Of a stretch of DNA of 64,000 bases, positions 37,244 to 44,688 are shown piece by piece; the stretch's first letter is position 1; the number at the start of each line of letters is the position of its first letter. Made by a program: the position numbers and the translations under genes. This stretch comes from Coriobacteriaceae bacterium EMTCatB1 (GTDB taxonomy: Bacteria > Actinomycetota > Coriobacteriia > Anaerosomatales > Anaerosomataceae), in contig BDLO01000001.1 in the NCBI GenBank assembly GCA_001950395.1, positions 62,001-126,000 of the forward strand, given 5' to 3'. Under the pieces are notes generated by a model, which was not told the origin of the DNA, did no database searches, and saw only the letters and a program-made list of their open reading frames with translations.

Positions 37244-37417
37244 TGTCCCGAGAGGTCGATCCGGGCGAACCGCGAAAGGCAGCGTACCAGCAGCTGCCGG
37301 CGGGGCAGGAGTCGAAGGGTCAGCGAAAGCAGGCCGGACGCTCAGGTCCCAAAGGTAAGAAACGGGAAGCCGCCGAGTACCGGAGCCGCCGGAGAGGTTT
37401 CTCGGGACACCTCTTTT
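37244..37417 (+). ncRNA. Candidate free-standing structured RNA, about 174 nt
   Basis: The transcript expected from the consensus promoter would begin with TGTCCCGAGA (37244-37253), which is perfectly complementary to TCTCGGGACA at 37400-37409, so its two ends pair in a 10-bp helix. Inside are a GGCAGC/GCTGCC hairpin (about 37279-37299) and a possible CCGGCGG/CCGCCGG pairing (about 37297-37303 with 37386-37392), with purine-rich unpaired GAAAG and GGUAAGAAAC segments. A local terminator (AGAGGT/ACCTCT with a 10-base loop, then TTTT; 37393-37417) ends it. The 3' arm of the terminal helix lies in the terminator loop, so the two folds compete. I cannot match it to a named family; 6S-like or raiA-type RNAs are possible comparisons. 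Confidence 0.55.
37393..37417 (+). terminator. Terminator of the candidate RNA
   Basis: AGAGGT, 10-base loop, ACCTCT followed by TTTT and a second pyrimidine-rich stretch. It also faces the end of the leftward XRE gene (37428). Confidence 0.6.
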
Positions 37418-37427
37418 CTCCGGCTTT

Positions 37428-37955
37428 TCACGCGCCCTGCTCTCGTCGAAGCAATGCGTCGGCCGCCGATCGCACCACCGGGTCAGGATGGTGATCGCGG
37501 ACGCCGCGAAGGGCGCGAAGGGGTGCGTCGGCGAGCCGGCGCAGCGCAGCGCACGCCGCCAACGCGTGTTCACGGTCGCCCCATTCGGCGGTCCGAGCGA
37601 GCTCGGACACGGCGCGCTCCACTGTCTCGGCCGCGCTCGACTGCGCATGGTTCCGTCGATCGTCTGCCGTCGATGGTCTGGTGGTCCTCACCAGCAGCAC
37701 CGCCGCCCAGGACGCGGTCTCGACGCCGTATCGGGCGCACATCCGCTCGGCGAGCGCCTCTCCCACGAGCTCCTGGGGCGGGAGCCCGAAGTGATCGGCA
37801 AGCGCGAGGATGGCAGAAGGAGATGCGGTGCGCTCGCCCCGCTCGATGCGGGAGAGCATCGCCACGCTCAGGCCTGTTGCACGGGACACGTCGTGCAGCG
37901 TCTCGTTCCTCGAGACGCGGAGCGCGCGGAGGGTCTGTCCGATGCCAGTGGCCAC
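37428..37955 (-). CDS. XRE-family transcriptional regulator with helical C-terminal domain
   Basis: A 175-residue DNA-binding protein. The N-terminal helix-turn-helix (about 5-60: IGQTLRALRVSRNETLHDVSRATGLSVAMLSRIERGER) is the Cro/CI type. The C-terminal part (from about 75) is helical with Arg- and Asp-rich repeats that look HEAT-like (DREHALAACAALRRLADAPLRALRGVRDHHPDP). GTG 37955 starts six bases after TAGAAT, so the mRNA is probably leaderless. A palindrome between its -10 and -35 suggests autoregulation. Divergent from a small Cys/His protein gene. Confidence 0.85.
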   Translation of the reverse strand: MATGIGQTLRALRVSRNETLHDVSRATGLSVAMLSRIERGERTASPSAILALADHFGLPPQELVGEALAERMCARYGVETASWAAVLLVRTTRPSTADDRRNHAQSSAAETVERAVSELARTAEWGDREHALAACAALRRLADAPLRALRGVRDHHPDPVVRSAADALLRREQGA

Positions 37956-37961
37956 AAACGC

Positions 37962-37991
37962 ATTCTACATTGCTGGCAATGGATTTGACAA
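37962..37991 (-). promoter_or_regulatory. Promoter of the XRE gene with internal operator palindrome
   Basis: On the minus strand: TTGTCA, 18-base spacer, TAGAAT, then six bases to the GTG start. The spacer holds the palindrome ATTGC-TG-GCAAT (37969-37980). A plus-strand TTGACA at 37985-37990 overlaps the -35, so one bound regulator could block both divergent promoters. Confidence 0.65.
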
Positions 37992-38038
37992 CTATGGCAA
38001 ATCTGCTGTACGTTTGGGAGGCGAAGAAGGGACGGAAG

Positions 38039-38284
38039 ATGGCATTCGGTCACGAGAATGCATCGCACGAGTTCGGCAAGCGGGCGCTCGCCATACGCCA
38101 CTCGTGTGGTCACGAGCACGTGCACGCTGTGCCGCAAGCGTTCGTTCAGGAGGGTGTGCCGGCTCTCGCGCTTGCGGACACGCTTGCCGCCCACGACTGC
38201 CCAGCGTGTGCTGCTGGCCTTCCGCGGTGGATGGCCGATCCCTCTGGAGCACGCGCGACGGACGCCCAGGCGCCCGGGTGCTGA
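38039..38284 (+). CDS. Small Cys/His-rich protein, possible zinc binder
   Basis: An 81-residue protein starting at ATG 38039 after AAGAAGG; the longer ORF runs through the divergent promoter region and is rejected. It has HSCGHEHVH near residue 20-28 and HDCPAC near residue 52-57, enough for one zinc site (zinc-ribbon-like). No family recognised. Divergent from the XRE regulator and probably under its control. Confidence 0.6.
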   Translation: MAFGHENASHEFGKRALAIRHSCGHEHVHAVPQAFVQEGVPALALADTLAAHDCPACAAGLPRWMADPSGARATDAQAPGC

Positions 38285-38469
38285 AGCCTCCTGCGCCAGT
38301 ATGCATAATGGACGTTCATTGTTGCTCATACTATGCAGCAAGTGACTGAATTCACACAGAGAGTGGTACACTGTTCATGACATCGTGAACTGCTCACGAC
38401 CGATCCCTTGAAGTCGATGTCGCCAGGGGTGGCGCCCCTGTGCCCTGACAGCGTGGTCTGGGGGTCTCC

Positions 38470-39315
38470 ATGCTGGGCTCGGACGAAGGCGGGCAAGTAC
38501 GTAGCCGACGGTGGCGGCTTGGTCCGTTGATCTCGGTTGCGGCGACGTGGGTGTTCGTGGCCGTTCTGCTGTCGTTCCCGGGCTCGAGCACGAACTCGTT
38601 GTGGCCGCTGTTCGTCATCCCAACGGCTCTCGCTGGGGCGTTCTTCGGACTACCTGGAGGAGTCGTGTGTGGCGCGGTGAGCGCCCTCGCGGTTTTCCTG
38701 CTGATATCGGAGCCGCCGTCATCGGTGTGGGTCGGGCTCGGGACTTTCACGGTGGCAGCAGTCTTGGTAGGGGTGAAGACCACGCGTGATGAGCAGCGCG
38801 TGTCGGAGCTGCGCAAGTCCAGCGCGTTCGACCCGGACATCCCCGTGTTCGCGCAGGACCATTTCAGGCTCCGCCTGCACGAGGAAGCGCGTCGTTCTGT
38901 ACGGTACAGGCAACCCTTCGGAGTCCTGTCCGTGTCCATCGCGGGATACGGCGAATTCGTGCGCAAGTTCGGCACGCACAAAGGCAAAGCCATGATGGCC
39001 CGCCTCGCAGAAGCCGTTCGCGTCGCGGTCCGTGACAGCGACCTCATAGGCTGTCTCGGAGACGAAGAGCTGGGTGTCTTGCTTCCGCAGGCCGCGCCGC
39101 CAGAGTGCGAGGCTGTGGCGTCTCGGCTTGCAGACGTCGTGGCGCGGACACGCTTCGAGGGGGACGCGGTCGAGCCATACGTCAGCGCTGAGGCGCTGAT
39201 AGCGTGGGCGGTCTTCCCAGAGGACGCCGACAGCGTGGAGGCTCTTCTCCGCGTGCTGCGCGAACGTTCGGCGATGAGCACGTCTGGCTCTCGTGAGGTA
39301 GGTGCGACGAGATGA
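38470..39315 (+). CDS. Membrane protein with degenerate GGDEF domain
   Basis: A 281-residue protein with an N-terminal membrane region of about four helices (WVFVAVLLSFPG to VGLGTFTVAAVLVGV, residues about 22-103) and a C-terminal GGDEF-like domain (about 118-275). The signature is LGDEEL instead of GGDEF, so cyclase activity is unlikely; it may bind c-di-GMP or GTP, or act through protein contacts. It overlaps the mrpE-like gene by four bases (ATGA), which makes it the first cistron of the antiporter operon. Upstream, TACACT at 38367-38372 may be the -10 of this operon, and there are short palindromes such as GTGACTGAATTCAC. Confidence 0.78.
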   Translation: MLGSDEGGQVRSRRWRLGPLISVAATWVFVAVLLSFPGSSTNSLWPLFVIPTALAGAFFGLPGGVVCGAVSALAVFLLISEPPSSVWVGLGTFTVAAVLVGVKTTRDEQRVSELRKSSAFDPDIPVFAQDHFRLRLHEEARRSVRYRQPFGVLSVSIAGYGEFVRKFGTHKGKAMMARLAEAVRVAVRDSDLIGCLGDEELGVLLPQAAPPECEAVASRLADVVARTRFEGDAVEPYVSAEALIAWAVFPEDADSVEALLRVLRERSAMSTSGSREVGATR

Positions 39316-39791
39316 AGGCGGGCCAGTGCGCAGCGCTTCTCGCACTGTTCTGGTTGGTCCTGACCGGCCGGCTCGACCTTCTGCCGCTCGTGGCGGGAGT
39401 CCTGGCGGCGGTTCTCATCGCAGTGTGGGCCACTTCGAGTCTTTGGCAGAGGGACGATCCTCCGGTGCTCAGCCCGGCGCAGTGGCTCCGCTTCATCGGC
39501 TACACCGTCCGTCTCGTGCGCGACATCGTTGCCGCGGCGATCGTGGTGGCCGAGAAGGTGCTCGATCCGCGCATGCCGATCAGCCCTGTGCTCATAGTCC
39601 ATCGGGCGAAGTTCGACCGGGAAGTCAGCAGGATCGCCCTTGCGAACTCCATCACACTGACGCCGGGCACGCTGACGGTGGATATCGAGGGCGACGAATT
39701 CTTGGTGCACTGCCTGAACGAGGACTTCGCGGCCGACATCGTCGACGGGACGTTCGACCGTCGTATCCGCCGCGTCTTCGAGGAGCCCTGA
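39312..39791 (+). CDS. Na+/H+ antiporter subunit E (MrpE/MbhA-like)
   Basis: A 159-residue membrane subunit of the Mrp antiporter. Two N-terminal helices (LLALFWLVLTG and LPLVAGVLAAVLIAVWA), a soluble segment with LANSITLTPGTLTVDIEGDEFLVHCL (family hallmark) and a basic tail. Corresponds to MbhA in membrane-bound hydrogenase operons. Translationally coupled to the degenerate GGDEF gene upstream, and one base separates it from the next gene. Confidence 0.92.
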   Translation: MKAGQCAALLALFWLVLTGRLDLLPLVAGVLAAVLIAVWATSSLWQRDDPPVLSPAQWLRFIGYTVRLVRDIVAAAIVVAEKVLDPRMPISPVLIVHRAKFDREVSRIALANSITLTPGTLTVDIEGDEFLVHCLNEDFAADIVDGTFDRRIRRVFEEP

Positions 39792-39792
39792 G

Positions 39793-40068
39793 ATGGTCGT
39801 GTTCTTGTGGGGGGTCGCGGTGTTTCTGTTGGCCGTCGCCTCGATCTGCCTGTACCGGGCGTATATGGGCCCCACGGCGCTTGACCGAGTGCTGGCCGTC
39901 AACGTCATCGGAACCAAGACGATGGTGCTCCTCGTGATGCTCGCCTTCGTGTTCGGCAGGCCGCTGTACATCGACGTCGCGCTCGTGTACGCGCTGCTGA
40001 ACTTCGTCACGACGGTGGTGGCGACCCGTTGCTTTGAGACGGGAGTCCTGGAGGGCGACTGGCAGTGA
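39793..40068 (+). CDS. Na+/H+ antiporter subunit F (MrpF/MbhB-like)
   Basis: A 91-residue three-helix membrane protein. GPTALDRVLAVNVIGTK and the FGRPLYIDVALVYALLNF segment identify MrpF. It overlaps the next subunit by four bases. Forms part of the small-subunit module of the antiporter complex. Confidence 0.92.
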   Translation: MVVFLWGVAVFLLAVASICLYRAYMGPTALDRVLAVNVIGTKTMVLLVMLAFVFGRPLYIDVALVYALLNFVTTVVATRCFETGVLEGDWQ

Positions 40069-40400
40069 GCGTCTGGGACAGCATTCGATATGCCGTAGCG
40101 GCGGTGCTCATGTCCATCGGGGCGTTCTTCTTCCTGGTCGGGACGCTGGGGCTGCTTCGCTTCCCCGACTTCTACTCGCGGACGCACGGCGCGACGAAGT
40201 GCGACACGGTCGGCGCCGGTTCGATCCTCGGCGGCCTCGCTCTCTTGCGCGGCTTTGAGCCGGACGTGTTGAAGATCGTGGCGATTGCAAGTCTGGTGCT
40301 TCTCACCAGCCCGACGGCAGGGCACGCGCTTGCTCGAGCGGCATACCGGACAGGACTCAGGCCGTGGACCAGGCGCATCGAAGGAGGCGGGCAGACGTGA
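40065..40400 (+). CDS. Na+/H+ antiporter subunit G (MrpG/MbhC-like)
   Basis: A 111-residue three-helix subunit; GLLRFPDFYSRTHGATKCDT is the family signature. GTG start overlapping the mrpF stop. The stop overlaps the next GTG by three bases. Confidence 0.92.
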   Translation: MSVWDSIRYAVAAVLMSIGAFFFLVGTLGLLRFPDFYSRTHGATKCDTVGAGSILGGLALLRGFEPDVLKIVAIASLVLLTSPTAGHALARAAYRTGLRPWTRRIEGGGQT

Positions 40401-40651
40401 CGATCGAGGCGAGCCGGCTCTTCGACGTCGGGCTGATGACGCTGCTCGTGTTGTGCGCGCTGGCCGTCGTCCGGACCAAAGACCTGCTTGCGGCAGCAAT
40501 CATCTTCTCCGCATACAGCCTCGTGATGTGCCTCGTCTGGGACCACCGCGGTGCGCCCGATGTGGCGATGACCGAAGCCGCCGTGGGGGCCGGTGTCACC
40601 ACCGTCTTGTTCCTCTTGGCGATCGGCAAGACCGTGCGGAGAGAGAAGTGA
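40397..40651 (+). CDS. Antiporter subunit with DUF4040 domain (MbhD-like; C-terminal MrpA unit)
   Basis: An 84-residue membrane protein equal to the DUF4040 segment that in Mrp complexes is part of MrpA and in Mbh complexes is the separate subunit MbhD. The phrase PDVAMTEAAVGAGVTT is typical. GTG 40397 overlaps the mrpG stop (GTGA). Its separation from the NuoL-like part shows the Mbh-type gene organisation. Confidence 0.88.
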   Translation: MTIEASRLFDVGLMTLLVLCALAVVRTKDLLAAAIIFSAYSLVMCLVWDHRGAPDVAMTEAAVGAGVTTVLFLLAIGKTVRREK

Positions 40652-41355
40652 AGAAGGCGCTGATCATAGCGCTCCTCGCGGTGGCCGCCATTCCTCTGCT
40701 GGCCGCGATGGCCTCGATGCCGAGATTCGGCAGCCCGGAGCAGCCCGCATACACGCACGTGGCGAGCAGGTATCTGCAGAAGGGCGCCGAGGAGGCTGGC
40801 GCGGACAACGTCGTCACGGGAGTGATCCTCAACTACCGGGGTTTCGACACGAACGGCGAGGTGACGGTGATCTTCACCGCGTGCGCGGCGACAGCAGCGG
40901 TGCTCGTGACGTCGGGATCGCGGAAGAAGGAGAAGCCGGGCGAAGCCACAGTCCCTTTGAGCCCGGTCGTGGGGTACGTGGTGCGCCTCCTGGCCCCGTT
41001 CATAGCGCTGTTCGCCTTCTACGTGGTGCTGTTCGGCGAGGTCTCGCCCGGCGGTGGCTTCCAAGGCGGAACCATCTTCGCTGCGCTCATCATCATCTTG
41101 TCTGTGGTGGCAGGCAGAAACGTCGCCGAGCGCGTGCTTCCCGCTCGCGTTCGCCCGTGGCTTCAGATCGCGGGGCCGCTGTCGTTCATCGCAGTCGGGA
41201 CGCTGGGGGCTGTGTTGACCGGCTCATACCTCGGCTTCCCACACGCCCGAGGTCTTCTTGCGACCGCGATGCTCATGGGGATCGAGCTCGGCATCGGGAT
41301 CGGGGGAGCCACGGTGTTTGCGAGCATCTTCTGGCGTTTGGGTGATGAGCCATGA
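40648..41355 (+). CDS. Fused MbhE-MnhB antiporter subunit (MrpB-like)
   Basis: A 235-residue protein that joins an N-terminal MbhE unit (ADNVVTGVILNYRGFDTNGE, about 50-75) to a MnhB domain (GEVSPGGGFQGGTIFAAL, about 130-150, and GSYLGFPHARG). In Pyrococcus Mbh these are two genes (mbhE, mbhF); here they form one frame. About six helices. GTG 40648 overlaps the preceding stop; the ORF-track start is a shadow. Confidence 0.88.
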   Translation: MKKALIIALLAVAAIPLLAAMASMPRFGSPEQPAYTHVASRYLQKGAEEAGADNVVTGVILNYRGFDTNGEVTVIFTACAATAAVLVTSGSRKKEKPGEATVPLSPVVGYVVRLLAPFIALFAFYVVLFGEVSPGGGFQGGTIFAALIIILSVVAGRNVAERVLPARVRPWLQIAGPLSFIAVGTLGAVLTGSYLGFPHARGLLATAMLMGIELGIGIGGATVFASIFWRLGDEP

Positions 41356-41705
41356 TAGGCGCGCTCTGGTCGAACTTCGACTACGCGGTCTCTGTCGTCC
41401 TGTTCTTGATCGGGCTGTACTGCGTCATCGCCAAGAACAACCTGATCAAGAAGTTCATGGGCCTCAACATCATGGAGACCTCGGTGTTCGCGTTCATCGT
41501 GGCCATCGGTGTGGTTGACCGCGGCAGCGCCCCCATCATGGGGCCTGGGGCGCGTGGTCCGTTCGTCAACCCCATCCCGCAAGCCCTGATACTCACCGGC
41601 ATCGTGGTGGCTGTGAGCACGACTGCGCTGGCTTTGAGCTTGATCGTTCGGGTCTGGCATCAGTGCGGCACGATCGAGGCGGACGAGCTGAGGGAGCTGG
41701 AGTAG
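41352..41705 (+). CDS. Na+/H+ antiporter subunit C (MrpC/NuoK-like)
   Basis: A 117-residue NuoK-family subunit with three helices. LFLIGLYCVIAKNNLIKKFMGLNIMETSVF holds the conserved acidic residue in helix 2. ATGA overlap with the MnhB gene upstream; the next gene begins at the following base. Confidence 0.93.
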   Translation: MIGALWSNFDYAVSVVLFLIGLYCVIAKNNLIKKFMGLNIMETSVFAFIVAIGVVDRGSAPIMGPGARGPFVNPIPQALILTGIVVAVSTTALALSLIVRVWHQCGTIEADELRELE

Positions 41706-43199
41706 ATGTGGTGGCAGTGGGCACATTGGCTCCCGCTTGCTGTGCTTGTCCCGCTCGGCTTCGGGGTGACGACGCCTGCTGTGGCTGGGGGTGACGGCGG
41801 CCGGGCATGGCGATGGGCCGTCCTCGGTTCTGCCCTGGCTGCGGCAACGACGCTCGCCCTCGTCGTCCGCGTCGCACGCGAGGGCCCGTTTTCGTACGCG
41901 TTCGGCGGATGGAATCCGCCGTACGGCATCGAGTTCCGATTCGACGAGGTGGGCGCCTTCGCCTTCGTCGTGGCGTCTCTCGGGATGCTCGCGATCGTCT
42001 TCTCAGGACGATACGCCGAGCACGCGCTGGATCCGGCCCGGATCCCGTACTTCTACACGCTGCTTCTGCTCGACATCGCAGGATTGATCGGCTTCTCGGT
42101 CACTGGCGACCTATTCAACATGTACGTGTTCATGGAGATCATCTCGCTCTCGTCCTACGCGCTGGTGGCCGTGAGCGGCGAGCGGACAGCGGAGATGGCA
42201 GCGTTCAAGTACCTGGTCCTCGGTGCGGTCTCGTCGTTGCTCGTCTTGTTCGGCATCGGGATGGTGTACGGAACGACGGGCACGCTGAACCTCGCCGACG
42301 CGGCTCGGCGCCTTGGCGGCGTCGGGTCGGCGGTTCCCGTAGCGGTGGCGATCGCGCTCATGGCTGCGGGTTTCATGGTGAAGTCCGCCCTGTTCCCGCT
42401 GCACGTTTGGTTGCCTGACGCCCACGCGATCGCTCCGAGCCCCGTGAGCGCGGTGCTGTCTGGTCTCGTGGTGAAGGTGGGGCTGCTCGGAACCTTCCGT
42501 CTGTATCAGGTCGTCTACCGAACGGGCATCGTGGATCTTGCCGCTCTCGATCAGCTGTTTCTGTGGCTCGGCGCGATCTCGATCGTCATGGGCGCGTTCT
42601 TCGCCATCTTCCAGGACGACATCAAGATGATGCTGGCGTACTCCACGATCTCGAACATCGGCTACATCGTGATGGGCTTCGGGCTCGCCTCCAAGTTCGC
42701 TCTCATCGGGGCAGCCGTGCACATCTTCAACCACGCCATCATCAAGTCAGCGCTCTTCTTAGCTGCCGGAGCCATCATCCACCAGACCGGCTACCGCCGG
42801 CTGAGCGAGCTGCGGGGAGCGGGGCGGGGCATGCCGCTCACTGCTGCCGCGCTGTCGGTCGGCGCCGTGTCCATCGTCGGCATCCCGCCCACCGCTGGCT
42901 TCCTGTGCAAGTGGTACATCGCGCTGGGCGCGTTCGAGGCGGGCAGAGCAGCGTTCGGTTTCGCGCTCGTGTTCGGGGCGCTGTTCATCTTCGTCTACTA
43001 CATCCGCATGGTGAACGCGTTCTACTTCCAGGAGCCGGTGCATGCTGACGTGGTGCACGCTGGCGACCCGCCGCTGTCCATGCTCGTGCCCGTCTGGGTC
43101 CTGGCCGGGCTGTGCCTCGCGATGGGTCTTGCCGGCAAGATCCCTCTGACGTTCATCACGCCTGCCATCAGCAGGCTTCTGGCGCCGATCGGAGGGTGA
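41706..43199 (+). CDS. Na+/H+ antiporter subunit D (MrpD/NuoN-M-like)
   Basis: A 497-residue proton/sodium-conducting subunit with about 14 helices, Proton_antipo_M family. TGDLFNMYVFMEIISLSSYALVA carries the key glutamate of TM5, KSALFPLHVWLPDAHAIAPSPVSA the TM7-8 lysine/histidine region, and FQDDIKMMLAYSTISNIGYIVMG the discontinuous helix. Corresponds to MbhH. First of four large antiporter-like subunits in a row. Confidence 0.93.
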   Translation: MWWQWAHWLPLAVLVPLGFGVTTPAVAGGDGGRAWRWAVLGSALAAATTLALVVRVAREGPFSYAFGGWNPPYGIEFRFDEVGAFAFVVASLGMLAIVFSGRYAEHALDPARIPYFYTLLLLDIAGLIGFSVTGDLFNMYVFMEIISLSSYALVAVSGERTAEMAAFKYLVLGAVSSLLVLFGIGMVYGTTGTLNLADAARRLGGVGSAVPVAVAIALMAAGFMVKSALFPLHVWLPDAHAIAPSPVSAVLSGLVVKVGLLGTFRLYQVVYRTGIVDLAALDQLFLWLGAISIVMGAFFAIFQDDIKMMLAYSTISNIGYIVMGFGLASKFALIGAAVHIFNHAIIKSALFLAAGAIIHQTGYRRLSELRGAGRGMPLTAAALSVGAVSIVGIPPTAGFLCKWYIALGAFEAGRAAFGFALVFGALFIFVYYIRMVNAFYFQEPVHADVVHAGDPPLSMLVPVWVLAGLCLAMGLAGKIPLTFITPAISRLLAPIGG

Positions 43200-43200
43200 G

Positions 43201-44676
43201 ATGGAGACCGTCGACGTGAGAGTCCTGCTGGCTCCGGCTATCTCGTTCGCGTGCTCCGGCCTGGTCTTCCTCATGGGGCGAAACGTGTTCTGGCGCCGGT
43301 TCTGGAGCCTTGGGGCGGCGACGCTCAAGCTCGTGGTGGTCATGTCGATGCTGCCGGGAGCCTTGAGAGGCACGACGTACGTGTGGCGCTTCATCGAGTT
43401 CACGCCAGGCATCAGCATCGCATTCAGGGCAGACGCGCTGGGCATGTTCTTCGCGACCGTCTCGTCGACGTTGTGGCTTGTGACGACCGTGTTCGCCATC
43501 GGCTACATGGAACCTGAGCACGCCAAAGTGCGGTTCTTCGGCTTCTTCGCGCTGTGCGTGTCGACCACGGTCGGGGTGGCGTTCGCCGAGAACCTGCTCA
43601 CGCTGTTCGTGTTCTACGAGACCCTGACCATCTGCACCTATCCGCTGGTGATCCACGAGGAGACTCCCGAAGCGTTGCGTGCGGGCAGGAAGTACCTCGC
43701 GTACACGCTGAGCGGTGGCGCGTGCATCCTGCTCGGCTCGGCGCTGACCTACCAGGTCGCAGGCACGCTGACGCTCTCGAAGCCGGGGATCCTCCCCGCC
43801 TCAGCCGACCCAAGAACGCTCGCCATCCTGTTCACGACGCTCGTCGCCGGGTTCGGGGTCAAGGCCGCGATCATTCCGTTGCACGGATGGTTGCCGTCCG
43901 CGATGGTGGCCCCTACGCCGGTGAGCGCGCTCTTGCACGCCGTGGCGGTGGTGAAGGTCGGGGCGTTCGGCATCCTGCGTGTGGTGTACAACGTGTTCGG
44001 CGTCGAGCTTCTGCGCAGGCTCGGCTTCACCGTGCCGCTCGCGTACCTCGCGGCGTTCACCATCATCGCGGCATCCGTCGCAGCGCTCTTCCAGGACAAC
44101 CTGAAGCGACGGCTTGCGTACTCGACTGTGAGCCAGCTGTCCTACATCGTTCTAGGCGCTGCGCTGCTTACTCCGGCGGCTGCCTGCGCGGCCGTCGCGC
44201 ACATCGCCAACCAGGCTTTCGCGAAGATCACGATGTTCTTCGTGGCAGGATCGATCCAGCGAACCACCGGCAAGACGCAGATCCACGAGCTCGCGGGCAT
44301 CGGGCACGAGATGCCGCTGACCATGGCAGCGTTCACAGTCGCGTCACTGTCGTTCGTCGGAGTCCCTTTGTTCGCCGGGTTCATCACGAAGTGGTACCTG
44401 TCTCTCGGAGCGCTTGAGTCGGGCATGTGGTGGTTCGCCATCGTGATGCTCGCAAGCTCGCTGCTGAACGCGGCGTACTGGCTGCCGATCGTCTACCTGG
44501 CCTTCTTCAAGGGACCCCACGGACGCGGAACAGGCTCCGGTGAGGCGAGGCTGTTGTTGCTCGTCCCGACGCTCCTCTGTGCGGCGTGGGTGTTGGTGCT
44601 CGGCACGACGAGCGACGTGCCAGGCATGCCGTTCGCGCTCGCGCGGGCAGCCGTTGAGTTCGTGTTCAAGATGTGA
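43201..44676 (+). CDS. NuoL/M-like antiporter subunit (second of four)
   Basis: A 491-residue membrane protein of the complex-I antiporter family. FVFYETLTICTYPLVIHEETPEALRAGRKYLAYTL contains the functional glutamate, AAIIPLHGWLPSAMVAPTPVSALLHAVAVVK the Lys/His channel residues. The HEETPEA phrase is shared with the next gene, so the two are recent paralogues relative to mrpD. Resembles the MnhD/NuoM members of Mbh- and Fpo-like loci rather than MrpA. Confidence 0.9.
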   Translation: METVDVRVLLAPAISFACSGLVFLMGRNVFWRRFWSLGAATLKLVVVMSMLPGALRGTTYVWRFIEFTPGISIAFRADALGMFFATVSSTLWLVTTVFAIGYMEPEHAKVRFFGFFALCVSTTVGVAFAENLLTLFVFYETLTICTYPLVIHEETPEALRAGRKYLAYTLSGGACILLGSALTYQVAGTLTLSKPGILPASADPRTLAILFTTLVAGFGVKAAIIPLHGWLPSAMVAPTPVSALLHAVAVVKVGAFGILRVVYNVFGVELLRRLGFTVPLAYLAAFTIIAASVAALFQDNLKRRLAYSTVSQLSYIVLGAALLTPAAACAAVAHIANQAFAKITMFFVAGSIQRTTGKTQIHELAGIGHEMPLTMAAFTVASLSFVGVPLFAGFITKWYLSLGALESGMWWFAIVMLASSLLNAAYWLPIVYLAFFKGPHGRGTGSGEARLLLLVPTLLCAAWVLVLGTTSDVPGMPFALARAAVEFVFKM

Positions 44677-44688
44677 TGGGAGGACGGG

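Noticed and set aside
37240-37494. 84-residue ORF over the candidate RNA
   Set aside because: Basic low-complexity product, no ribosome-binding site, start lies before the predicted transcript start, and it runs past the terminator into the XRE gene's antisense.
38394-40499. 701-residue minus-strand ORF opposite the degenerate GGDEF and mrpEFG genes
   Set aside because: Antisense shadow; the plus strand shows overlapping, well-conserved antiporter subunits.
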